Below are positions 11,378-22,468 of a stretch of 64,000 nucleotides of DNA, in pieces. Source of the stretch: Agelas oroides (lineage: Eukaryota; Porifera; Demospongiae; Agelasida; Agelasidae); assembly GCA_949130485.1 (NCBI GenBank), contig OX422199.1, positions 1,607,902 to 1,671,901 on the forward strand, read 5' to 3'. The notes under the pieces are model-generated. The model ran no database searches, was not told the origin of the DNA, and worked only from the letters and a program-made list of their open reading frames with translations. The position numbers and the translations under genes are program-made. How positions within the stretch are numbered: the first letter of the stretch is position 1; every line of letters starts with the position of its first letter.

Positions 11378-11667
11378 AGCTTTGAAAGAGCTACAAATTC
11401 AGCAATGACGGATTTTACTGAATTCAAGAAGCTCAATGTAGTATAGCTGATAAACGTTAACGTTCACCTGATGCTCCCATGAGCAGTCGGCTGATCCGTA
11501 GACCGCGCCGACACATACGGCAGTACGGCGCGACACTAGGCACGTGATTTTCCCGTCTGCTGATCCAGCCGCCTGATATACGCGCGGCGCCACGTGGAAT
11601 AATAGCGACGTAATTATACTTAACAATTTATATATAGCACATCACTACAATGTGTAAATAAACACTG
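11378..11667 (-). promoter_or_regulatory. Intergenic gap, probable SMT promoter
   Basis: The 290 bp between the SMT start and the stop codon of the upstream tandem gene contain a locally GC-rich, CpG-containing stretch (about 11480-11600: CCGCGCCGACAC, TACGGCGCGACAC, ACGCGCGGCGCCACGTGG) in an otherwise AT-rich setting. This suits a promoter. No specific binding site is claimed. Confidence 0.35.
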
Positions 11668-13014
11668 TCAATGTCTTGGAGATTGTGTTTCCAGGTCCAC
11701 CTCCTGGGTAGTCTGACTATTGACAGAATCAGATTTTCTTGTCTTGTCCACTGGGGTAAAGAGATTTGGCCCCTCATACTTTCTCAACATTCTCTTTAGC
11801 TCTCCTTTCATCTTTCTGTCTTCAGAACAGATGCACAGCACTACTATAGCCAGCACGATGGCAGCAGTATTGGTATATATGATGATAATGACGTATGCTC
11901 TTTCAACCATTGTTTCAAAGCCAGGGGGAAGTTGATTTTCTTGTCCTGCTGTACATGACAGAAAATACAGTTCAGCTGAGCAAATGATTTCCGAAGCAGC
12001 GTTGGATAAAATTTGGTGGATGGGAGTGTATGGGTTTGATGGGTTGTAGAATGTTCGACTTAAATTGTGCATAAGGGTAGTAGCAGAGACAGCAGTGATA
12101 CTTGATGTTACGGTGCTAGTTGACTGTGGTTGCCTTGGGAGGGACAGTAAAACAATCCTGTGCACGTGTGAACAGAACAAACCCATTTCATGGTGGCATA
12201 TAGAGATTTCAAAAGATCGATTGTTGAAAATTCTCACTGAAGCTAGTTGTAGCATGAGCTCAACATTATATTATGGCACTGAGTACAGCAATCATGTGTA
12301 GTTATGTAGCAGTGTGGTTAATTAGAGTGTGTGTGCTTTTCAACATAGAACCTAGCCACCAGAATATACAACGTGGGTGTACTGTGAGAGTATACAGTGC
12401 AGCTAGATGGGAGACCCTTGAAACAATCAACTGAGATAATCATTAATGGCTTGTACTCTACATTACATGATCTGTGTTGATTTTTCCTGACCAATCGCTA
12501 GACTATAGCTAATTGCGCAAAAGTATTCTATTGCAGGTAGTCAAACACTGAATGTGGGACGACCTGATGATTATACTGGGCAGATGTAAAGCAGACTCCA
12601 TGCACTGAGCATTCAAAGTAAAATTAATGTACCTTTCCGGGTTGGATCTGCTGACATTGTACCGAACGTTCAGAAGCTGTTCATAATACTACAGACAAAA
12701 GAGAGCAGATTATAATGTATGAACCTGAACTGCAGTGAAACGTCTTGTCCCAGCTGTAAACAAACACATGTTTGATGGTATGAGGCAAAAATAGTGAAAA
12801 TGAAAAGCCAGCAGTCACCAGAAATTGAACCAAGGGTCCCTGGCTTGAGCTGCCATTGCTCTGACCACAGTCAGTGCTCGCATTTGTCACTGAGTGCATA
12901 AAGCTGGGTGGTTTGTCTCTCAAACCATTTGTGTATATAGACTAGACACTAAAGATAATTTACGGAACATTGTGGATGTCACGTAAGGAAGTATTCATGC
13001 ATTCGCACACACAC

Positions 13015-13055
<41 letters not shown>

Positions 13056-16000
13056 TAGTTTTGTTCCCAGGTACATGCAGAAAAGGCCTGGAGGACTTCC
13101 CAAGACAGAATTGGAAGGTGCTGAAAAAAGTAAATTTTTATACATGTACATATATCTGGAATTTTAAGCAACTGGTAAAAAAAAAAAGGTACTCTAGCTC
13201 TGTCAATACTCGTTGTGTACATACTAGGCTCGCAAGCCAAACCCTTTCCACTCCACAGCGCCGATCGCTTTCAGTATGCAGGCTAACCCTTCTTCTCCAT
13301 GTGCTGCATACTGAAAGCAATAGGTGTTGCGGAATGGAAAGGGTCTGGCTTGTGAGACTATGTGCATACCTGCACAATAAAGCTTCTTGGCACAGCAAAG
13401 GGGTCAAGGGCTACTACTACACTTAACGTCTGCCACTCAGATGATGATATGTTGCCTTGCACAAGCAAGGTTGTTATAGTTTTGTTCAAGCTGTGAATGA
13501 GATGAAACATATAAATTGCATACCAGACCACAACAGTGTCATTCCAATTGTGCATAAAAACATTGCCATGTCTAGAGTGCCGGTAACAAAAACCAAGAAC
13601 GGAAACTCCTGAGAGAGAGACCTACAAAATGATGGCAATTCTGTTAGGGTGTGCCTTGTGTTGTAAAAACAATACAATATCTTGCAGTATTGCATGGTAC
13701 TGGTACTTTAAGATAATGTAAAGTAAATTACATGCACTGTCTGTAGTCTTGTACTAAACATCGTTGCTGACATAATGGTCTTTTAGCACTCTCTTTATTA
13801 GTATATGCTATACCTTCATTGGAACTCGTAATTACTGTGTATATAGTCACTAAAATTTAATTTTCATTATACAGGTACTCTAGATACGGCATAAAAACTT
13901 ACCTTTCTGTGAGCAATAAATTAATTGTGCTCTTATTCAACACAGTAGCAAACCCACTGTGGTTTCCTATATGTAACACATGAAAAGACGGTGCAAAAAG
14001 CCTACTAAATTTTTGTTACAGTCTACAGACTTACCGCATAAGGTAATCTCTTACTGCGTCTCTTGCATTGGCCATCAGCTGTGTGTTCACTGATTGGACA
14101 AAGTTGCCAACCATCTCCATGGAAATTTTATTCTGAAGTGCAGCAGAAATAAACTGGGTGGTAGACTCAACTATCTCTGTTTGTCTGGTGGACTTTGCAA
14201 AAGAAGGAAGCAAAGTACTTATCAGAATCAACTTTTGCACCAAGTGGAACCAGAGCTCAGAATAGCAAACATGGAGGGCAAATACACAAATACAGCATTT
14301 TGTCTAATCACCGACTTTCCATGTTATGAGCTAGTCTCGTACCCAGAACCGTTTCGGAAAGGGGTCTAGGCATGAGACGAGTTATGAGCTACCTATACTT
14401 GGCCAATTCTGCTTATATAAGTCACTGATGCAGCACCGAGTTCACACGGAAGATTGCCCACACTAGCAAGTTGTGTCTAGCTTTGCTGTCACTCACATGC
14501 TTACCAAAAATGCAACTTTCCCTGTTAGCTATGTTTGTATTTGAATGTTGCGAGTGTTACAAGAAAATGATTAAGATCATACTTGGTGGAAGCAAGTGAG
14601 AGTACGAGCAAATGATATCACTTCTATGCAAATCAAGGGGCCAAGATCAAGGCATGGATGGAATTTCTAATGTCAAAATATATAGAAAACTCGATCAAGC
14701 AGTTTATGAATCAAGGTGTCCAATATTTTAAATGACTCACAAAGTTTACATTAAGACCGTAAAATTGGGCACACAACCATTTGATCATAGCATAATTCCC
14801 ACACTCTCTAACCCTATGCTTGCAGTACTAAAATGCAGTAATACTGCAAGTGATGAATGCTGGGGTTAGAAGGTCTGGAAATGAAGTTAATTTGACTGCA
14901 TGCACTTATTTGATCTCTACATTGACACTGTTCAGAAAAAAACAAACTAAACTTTGTTGAGCTACAGATGTTACCTGATCTCCTGGTTCAAAACAAACTA
15001 AACGTTGTTGAGCTAGAGATGTTACCTGATCTCCTGGCTCAAAACAAACTAAACTTTGTTGAGCTAGAGATGTTACCTGATCTCCTGGCTCAAAACAAAC
15101 TAAACTTTGTTGAGCTAGAGATGTTACCTGATCTCCTGGCTCAAAACAAACTAAACTTTGTTGAGCTAGAGATGTTACCTGATCTCCTGGTTCAAAACAA
15201 ACTAAACTTTGTTGAGCTACAGATGTTACCTGATCTCCTGGTTCAAAACAAACTAAACTTTGTTGAGCTACAGATGTTACCTGATCTCCTGGCTCAAAAC
15301 AAACTAAACTTTGTTGAGCTAGAGATGTTACCTGATCTCCTGGCTCAAAACAAACTAAACTTTGTTGAGCTAGAGATGTTACCTGATCTCCTGGCTCAAA
15401 AGTTCCAGACTGTATTAGAGTAGAGGTTTGCTCCAGCACATGCCGTAATTCGGTAAACTTCTGCAGTTTGTCATTACCAAAAGTGGAATTTGAGCTGTCC
15501 AGCAAGACTTCTGAGAGTGCAATAGCTGCTGCAGTTACAGGAATGTGGCTAACTGCCTGTGAACAGACAAAAGGTGCTTTCACATGTCACAATCATGGAT
15601 CATACAATGCATGTTATCGCTTTGTAGTGTGAATAAAAAATCCTCTAGTATATATATAGACCCCTTTCTGAGGATTCCGCTCCCATGGTATTACATCATA
15701 TTGAAGGTCAAGGAACATATATGAAACTCAGTGAGAAGTTCAGTGAAAAATGTCAAAAACTTGCGTATACTATTCCCTGTCTGGCTTTTCCAAAAATTGC
15801 TGTACAAAGCATGTTCATGTCACCCACATCAGCACCTCTATAGTTAGTACTCGACCTCCAATATGATGTATTAGCATGCATGGGAACCGAATGCTGGTCT
15901 ATAGAACAACTTACCTGTAGATTACTATATCTTGGTGCTGAAATAGGTACTGTAAAGTTTTCAGCATCTTCTCTAACGTACAGAAGCACATCTGATCGCT

Positions 16001-16358
16001 GTATAAAGGAGTATAGAGGTCAACGCGCCACACACATATATACTTTGCTGCATGCAGCCCCACCCATGCATACGTCTGCAGTACCACCCATCAGATAAAA
16101 TTATCAGCAGCGCCTTACCTCGTCTCTCGTATGTACTAGAAGTGGCCTGTGGTAAGTGTTCAGCTGTTGAACTGCCATGTCTAGAGCAGAGACAAACTTA
16201 TCCGTCGCAAAGTGAAACGCGTAGCTCAAATTTCCAGGGAAACGATGGCTGTCTCTTCGCTCTACTTTTCCGGCCCCTCTCCTGTCCCACAGCGTGTTTA
16301 CAACACTGAGAAGACAGCAGATAACCCCCAATACACAACATAAGTGTAAGCTTGCCAT
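11668..16358 (-). CDS. Type I membrane glycoprotein of unknown family, multi-exon
   Basis: Not recognised. Exons seen: 16119-16358 (ATG; signal peptide MASLHLCCVLGVICCLLSVV), 15915-15998, 15383-15556, 14035-14192, 13903-14001, a 13370-13621 region, 12633-12688, and 11668-12157 (stop). Adjacent phases agree except within 13370-13621, where one more splice is needed; a weak donor at about 13565 would give a consistent frame. The protein is about 540 residues. The ectodomain carries many N-glycosylation sequons (NLS, NFT, NST, NHS, NKS, NKT, NIS, NVS). One membrane segment follows (VIIIIYTNTAAIVLAIVVLC), then about 65 cytoplasmic residues rich in Lys, Ser and Thr. The intron at 14002-14034 is only 33 nt. 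The donor of exon 15383-15556 is repeated nine times by a minisatellite, and the donor at 13369 is copied by a MITE target duplication. Existence of the gene is well supported; function is unknown. Confidence 0.72.
13006..13050. repeat. (CA)n microsatellite
   Basis: CACACACACACACGCACACA-type run inside the intron before the YYEQLLNVRYN exon of the glycoprotein gene. Confidence 0.9.
13225..13360. mobile_element. 136-bp palindromic MITE whose target duplication contains a splice donor
   Basis: Ends TAGGCTCGCAAGCCAAACCC and GGGTCTGGCTTGTGAGACTA, with inner arms CTTTCAGTATGCAG/CTGCATACTGAAAG. Flanks are TGTACATAC (13216-13224) and TGTGCATAC (13361-13369), 8 of 9 identical. On the minus strand the second flank is GTATGCACA, the first nine bases of the intron after the exon ending at 13370. 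Confidence 0.82.
14332..14380. mobile_element. 49-bp MITE with perfect 9-bp target duplication
   Basis: Element from TAGTCTCGTACCCAGAACC to GCATGAGACGA. GTTATGAGC is repeated exactly at 14323-14331 and 14381-14389. Lies in an intron of the glycoprotein gene. Confidence 0.85.
14942..15410. repeat. 51-bp minisatellite spanning an exon-intron junction, nine copies of a splice donor
   Basis: Each unit, read on the minus strand, holds TTTGAGCCAGGAGATCAG followed by GTAACATCTCTAGC. That is the last codons of the exon ending at 15383 plus its 5' splice site. Nine FEPGDQ copies with nine CAG/GTAACA donors are present. The unit is 17 codons long and open throughout, so use of a downstream donor would insert 17-residue repeats in frame. 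Confidence 0.9.
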
Positions 16359-18889
16359 TCCCGTTGCTTGATGATACTACCCGCCTTATCCGGCTTCTCC
16401 GGATGCGAAGGACACACTTCCGGTGGTGGGGAACGGAATTACGGTAAAAATGCGGAACGGCTAAATCACGTAAACATGAAAGGGCGGGGCTGCAACTGCG
16501 TGCGCATGACAGGCGCGGGTTTTGATGAAGTATGAAGCACGGCATGTGAAGATAAATAAAAGTAATCTGGTGATGTTTTGTGTATATGTCTGACGTTTTA
16601 CCTGAAGAATCCACCGGGCAGGAGATAACCACTCTTCTAGCAACAAAACCAAAGGTTGTGGAAATATGTATCTGTGTCAACCAAATGGTACAGCAACAGC
16701 TAATGATGTGGGAAAAGCCTTGCTCTTACTTGGCCTATTGAATACACTGCTGTTTTAAGAATGAAATAGTATTTGCATATGCTGAGTGGCATCATGGTTG
16801 TGGTTCAAATCTGTTGTACACAATTCTAGGAAAAACCAGCTATACACTTATAAGGCTTGTGAAAGCCTGCTAGCCTTCGCGTTTCTAAATATGATTTGTG
16901 ATTCTGTACACAATTCTAGGAAAAACCAGCTATACACTTACTTTAGCTTACGAAAGCAGGCCAAAATCCAATTTTCTCATCTTTGGCAAATGTAAGATAA
17001 CTAGTTTGGCCACTGTAAAATCCTGTGTCACCATGAGGTCCCATTTTGTGATGGCAAATGTTTGGTCCTGTATAGTCTCCATGGATTACCTCTCAGGCTT
17101 AGTGGTTTAACTGAAGATCATTCAATGATAACTGTATCCGGTTGCAGTGTCAAACTTCAGTAAGTCCTCTCAGGCTTGGAAAGAAAGGCTACAACATTGG
17201 ACATACATGTGCACTTTTGTGGCTTTTCATTCGTTCATTAATTCATTACTATTTTCTTTCCACTTGAGTGCAATTCGTTTTTTGTTTTTTGTGCAAACTG
17301 GCTGGGTAAAAACCTAGGTCTCTGACATAATTTAGCTAGTGGTTGATATTTTATCATTTGAGGTATGTTCACATGGTCTCACAGTAGGCGCTGTATCTTG
17401 AGAATGGCTGCACGAATTTTCAATGCAACTTGCTGACTTTGTATGCAATTCGTCTGTCGTGATTGTGCACCCGTAGAAGATGCTAGAAACACCAACGTTG
17501 CAACCTGGCTAACAAGGTGTGTGACCTATTGATGTGTTTGTGCTTATGGGATAGCCTAGTACAAGTAGCCGAGGTAAGCTCAATAATCAACCATGTATAG
17601 TCTACCTTAATTTGGTCAACCATCCATGCTGAAAGTTAGTTGAGTATTATTTCTCACTGTCTCTCTGCGGAAAAAGATTTGAAGATAAAGCAGTGCTATT
17701 TCAATGGTAATTTGACAAGTCAAGTATCGGGAGTTAGCCAGTGAAAAAATATTGTTAATGAAAGTCAACAGGCCTAGCTGTTACATGCACAGCAGTTTTC
17801 AGTCTTGTATACTCAATCAATTGAATACTGTCATGCAGAAGAGCCTTTGCATGCCCCTTTGTAAAGAGTTGACTGGTCAGATTTTTTTTTTCAATTTAGG
17901 TATTTCAGCTGCAAGGCTCTGGTTTACTTTGTATATGGTTAGCCCTTACTTGTAACAACATTATAGCTCTTTGAACCATTTTTCAGCAAAGCGTAACTTG
18001 CCAAACAATTTGGCTACCCTTTGGTAGTCCTCTTCATACTTCTAAATCATGAAAGTGCTGACTCATTCCCTCGGAGGAGCCTGTGAACAAGGCTACTGAC
18101 TCAGTGCAATGGGAGTAGCCGGCAGTAAATAATTACTGTGATAGGTTTTGGTTGTTGACTGTGGTCTTTCATCTTCAACACTGGCTATTTGGAATTGCAC
18201 CCTTGCCTCAAGTCCATTACTTTTTGACTTCCTGATCGGCAGTGGGAATCATGCAGTGTGCTAGTAAATTATACCCTTTACAATTTGCTCGGAACACTTT
18301 ATCACACAGTGATATAAAATGGGTACATCACATGACCGCCAGCACCATGTGCATGAATTTTCAATTTTGCCCTCAAAATACGCCATGACTCCCCATCAGC
18401 CACTTGCTCCTAAGGATTGAATGACTCCCCTAGTAAACGTGTACATAAGCTATTTTGGTGATGCTAATAAAAACAAGTAACCAATTTGCGTGTTTTTTTT
18501 TTACAGTGCATTATTTGCATTAGCAAGCACATGACAGGAGAGGCATTGCAGAATCACTGCTAGACTAACTGTGCATGAGGTGAGCATATATTTTCGAGAG
18601 AAATATCGTAACTCCTAAAATTATGCCCACCCCCTTTGGTCAGCCACTACCTCACTCATGCACTCACTCCTCTGACACCGGATGGTTTGTTGAAAGCTGT
18701 GATACCGTTGCTTTTATGACCATTTGCTATGGCCCTTACTAGCGCCCTTAAGCTTGGGTCACAACAGCCCTTGGGTTTCTAAATCGCGTAGAACCCTCGG
18801 ACTCAGCATCTAACTAGGGTACATGCATGCAGAAAGCCTCACATGCAAAGCAGAGCCTGGCCACTATTGTTGATTTGGGCAGACACTGA
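16359..18889. other. Intergenic region without recognisable gene
   Basis: Between the start of the glycoprotein gene and the multicopper oxidase copy. It holds a 36-bp direct repeat (TGTACACAATTCTAGGAAAA...TACACTTA at about 16815-16850 and 16905-16940). At about 18062-18095 there is a decayed MITE half, and at about 18500-18650 a piece of the CCGTAATCTC-type MITE also seen at 56779-57171 (shared ACAGGAGAGGCATTGCAGAATCAC). The GC-rich stretch at 16380-16520 is likely the glycoprotein promoter. Confidence 0.6.
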
Positions 18890-21421
18890 TTGATAGACTA
18901 CAATAGCTATGAATGCCACCCAATATTTTCGATACCACCAGCTGTTGTGAGATGGTACGACAAGTACAATCACTGCCTGGTTCTGCTGGCTCTTTTCACT
19001 CAGGTTGTGCTGGGTGATCATGAAAACATTGATATGTCTAGTCTGGATATTCACATGGTCGATTGCAAGTATGAAAATCCCAGCTGCCGCTGCAGGGAGA
19101 ATACTGATGTGTGTCACTTTCAATTCATAATCGAAGGTCGGATGCTGATGACACGCTATAGAGTTAATGAAGAGCTGAATGAGCGAGGAGTAGAGGGAAC
19201 TGTATAGTATTTTGATAGTAATGGTACTCTACAGCCTCACCCTGCCTCCATTGATATTTGTGCAAACATTCCAATCGGTGATCGAAGATGCACACCTATT
19301 GCTACTGCTGATGCAGCCACCTATCGTCCTTACATTGCCATTAACGGACTGTTTCCTGGCCCCAATCTCATTGTTTATGAAAACCAGACAGTTTCTGTTC
19401 TTGTGGTGAATAGGCTGGAGAGAGAAACTACTTCCATTCACTGGCATGGACTCCATCAGAACAACACACCCTGGATGGATGGAGTAGAGCATGTGACACA
19501 GTGTGGTATTCTTCCCAGTGCTTCATTCCGCTACATCTTCAAAGCATTTCCAAGTGGCTCACATTGGTACCACTCTCACACTCCAACCAGGCGGACAGAT
19601 GGATTGTTTGGAGCTCTTGTGGTTCTCGAGAGAAACAGACCAGCAATCGTAGCTGAACTTGGTGACTTTTATGACGAACCGGAAAATCACACGCTCACTA
19701 TACTAGACTGGTTCCCAAAATCCACACTTGAGTATATACGTATTCTAGATTCGGGCAATTTATTCTTTCAAAGCTCACTTCCAAGACCAGACGATGGTGC
19801 TCCCATTGATGTTGATGAAATAGGTAGTATAACTCCAGATGGAATAGATAATGGTGATCTGTTGTTCAATTCAGCTCTCATCAATGGAAGGGGAAAGCAT
19901 CCTGATCACACTCTATACCCATACGTTCGGTCCAGGTTGAGTGTATTCCAAGTAAATCCTGGTGAAGTGTACCGTTTTCGCCTCATTGGATCGCAGGGTT
20001 TTGCCATTTATCAATTTTCCATTGATGAGCATGAGCTGCAAGTCATAGCTACGGACGGGTATCTCACTCAACCAGTAACCGCTGAGTATATCATGATCCA
20101 CTCTGGTGAACGGTATGACTTTCTGATAAAAACCAAAAACAGCAGTGAGCTTAGTGAGCTTGACAAGGCTAACTTCTGGATTCGTGCTGAAGAAGTTTCT
20201 GTAGATATACCAGGTGATTATCCATTGGATCCTCCCTTAGGACGTGCACCATACAAGTTTATCACTGAGAGAGTAGCTGAAGCAATCCTGCATTACAATA
20301 TACCTGGAACTGTGGCACCAGTGTCAACAGAGTATGAAGCCATCAAAGCAGCTTCAATCCCACATGCAGAGGAATGCACTGCAGAGCGACCCTGCCAGAC
20401 TGTAAACTGTCCATTTGTCTATCACAGCAGCTATAATATCACCTGCACACACATCCATCAACTGTCGCTGCTTTTCCCAGCACCTGAAGACGAACTTCCA
20501 CTTAATGCACCTGAATCTAATGGGCTGCAGCTGTTTTTCAACTTTGCTGTTGAAGGAGTTGGAGGTCAAAACTCTGTAAACGGCATTCAAAGCCGTCTTC
20601 CTTCAGTAGCTCCACAAATAATAACCAATATCACTGAACTGGAAACATTTTATGAGCGTGAAGTGTGCAAGAATATATACGATCGTAATATGTGTAAGTC
20701 AGCTCTATTTACAATTACTTCACCAGAATGTAGATGTGTTCATGTAGCTAACGTTCCTGACTTTGGTACAACCACTCGTTTTGTTTTGACCAATCTTGGG
20801 GGCAACAACTTCTTTATACATCCAATTCACTTGCACGGACACAGTTTCTTTGTCCTTGAGGTCGGCTTTCCAGAGTACAATCATACCACTGGCTTCAGAT
20901 ATTGCCATAATGACAGCTTAAACTGTTTTGTACCTGATGGTGTGGATCGCTGTGGATATACCGATTTCCTTCCATTTAGCATTCCTGAAGAGTTTGCATA
21001 TACGTGCGTCAATCCAGAGTGGAATCAGGGACGAGAACCATCGTTCGGTGAGCCTACAGCAAAGATTAATCCATACACAGTTCGTAAGGACACAGTAGTC
21101 ATTCCAGCGGGAGGATATGTTGTCATTCAGTTTCTGGCTGATAACCCTGGGTACTGGTTTATGCACTGCCATGTTGAAACTCATTTACGTGAAGGAATGG
21201 CAGTGATCATAAATTAAACACATGGCTCACAAACTCCTCCACCAGATGGAATGCGTACTTGCGGCAACTTCACCTGGGAACTTGAAGATTTCTATGACAG
21301 GACTCAGCACCCAGGTCCTCGAGTGTCACCTGGTGCAGCCTCGAAAACTGCTGCCATCACCACTGCTGTTCTTCTGTCAGTTATGCTGTCCTTTCTCATG
21401 ATGGATACCCGATTCAACTGA
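18890..21421 (+). pseudogene. Multicopper oxidase (laccase-like) copy with two in-frame stop codons
   Basis: Intronless copy of the oxidase at 25935-28349, colinear from the N-terminal Cys-rich segment (YENPSCRCRENTDVC) to the C-terminal hydrophobic tail. All four copper-binding blocks remain: HWHGLHQ, WYHSHT, HPIHLHGHSFF and HCHVETHLREGM. Two nonsense codons interrupt the frame: TAG at 19205-19207, where the sister has Tyr (GTIYYF versus GTV-stop-YF), and TAA at 21215-21217, where the sister has Glu (INEAL). The start is also disturbed. The ATG matching the sister's start (18952) is out of frame by one base, and the only upstream in-frame ATG is at 18890. Otherwise the frame is open. It is probably a young pseudogene; sequencing error, recoding or RNA editing are alternatives. 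Confidence 0.8.
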
Positions 21422-22468
21422 CTTTCAATGTTATAAACTTAAATATAGCAAGTCTAAAATGTCATTACACAGCCTGTTTGCCTATAGCTAGCTAGTTCTA
21501 GATAAACCTGAAGTTGGTGTACATAGTATATATGAGAAGTAGCTGCATAGAACCTAGTACAGTAGCTAGTTAGAATACTGCTAGAATATACTTATGTTAC
21601 GGTAACAGAAGTTTGGTAGATTATACATGTGTAGATCCAAGTGGTTCTGTTTTGACCTGCCTTAACTGTGATCACATGCACGCCAGCCTTTTTAATTTAG
21701 GAAGATGTGGTTCGTTGATTGTTCATGTAAGACCCACCCACACATTTCCGCCTAGCTAATTGGTGTCCAGGAACTTGAAGAGGCGGGACAAGTGTAGGGA
21801 CTGTCGGTTGTCGGTGGAATCGACGGCGTTTAGGGCGAACCAAGATCATTTATTAGTGAGTAGGCTACTGTAGTAGAACAGCAAGCTCAAGGGGTAGTCA
21901 CGCGTGTCACCACTACTGAGAAGCATTTGCGACGATCGAATCCGCCTCTTATTCTGTACGCCCAAAAACGCCTACCATTTTGTACTTAGAACCAGTGTAA
22001 ATCAAGCGATCAAGAGCTTCGAAAGAAGACAGTCAAACCATCCGCGCGGATCAAAAATCGTGCCTATGGTTCTGGTCATGCATAAGCGCTTCAACGGGTG
22101 TGACTACCCCATTGAAGCTGTATAACACAGTTACCGTCCGCACCACGCTCCCTTACAAACTAACTAGAGAATGTAACGCATTGTGGGGCGAGCCTGAGCA
22201 AGCGATTGAAGTCTGTTGTAGGCTTTCTTCAACTGTTGAAGACGGTGGACTCAGTAATGATGTAGCTAGAATGGTGTAGAGAACAGATGTACAATGGGAT
22301 AACATAACAATAATGTCCAAGTGATCAAAACTGAAGGTATAGGAGGACTGCAAACAAGGCTAGTAACTTATGGTATCACATGCATAATGAGTCTACTCTT
22401 ATGTGTCCCAATAATTTTCCTATACACAACTTATTTATGTGAGAGTGATATTTTTTCTTTTGACAGCA
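21422..22468. other. Intergenic / 5' UTR region of the subtilase gene
   Basis: Contains a fragment (about 21690-21740, AGGAAGATGTGGTTCGTTGATTG-like) of the dispersed repeat seen at 45.5-47.4 kb, and a CpG-containing stretch at 21760-21930 that could be the subtilase promoter. TTTTGACAG just before 22467 looks like a 3' splice site, implying an upstream 5' UTR exon. A 73-codon open frame at 21904-22125 has no supporting features. Confidence 0.4.

Noticed and set aside
14906..15583. CRISPR-like array (regular 51-bp repeats)
   Set aside because: Repeats are contiguous with no spacers, and the array overlaps a eukaryotic exon.
19205..21217. Stop-codon reassignment or selenoprotein-type recoding in the oxidase
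   Set aside because: Different stops (TAG, TAA) replace different residues (Tyr, Glu), the start is also disturbed, and all other genes use normal stops.
21904..22125. 73-codon open frame upstream of the subtilase
   Set aside because: No signal, domain or splice evidence; likely promoter or 5' UTR sequence.
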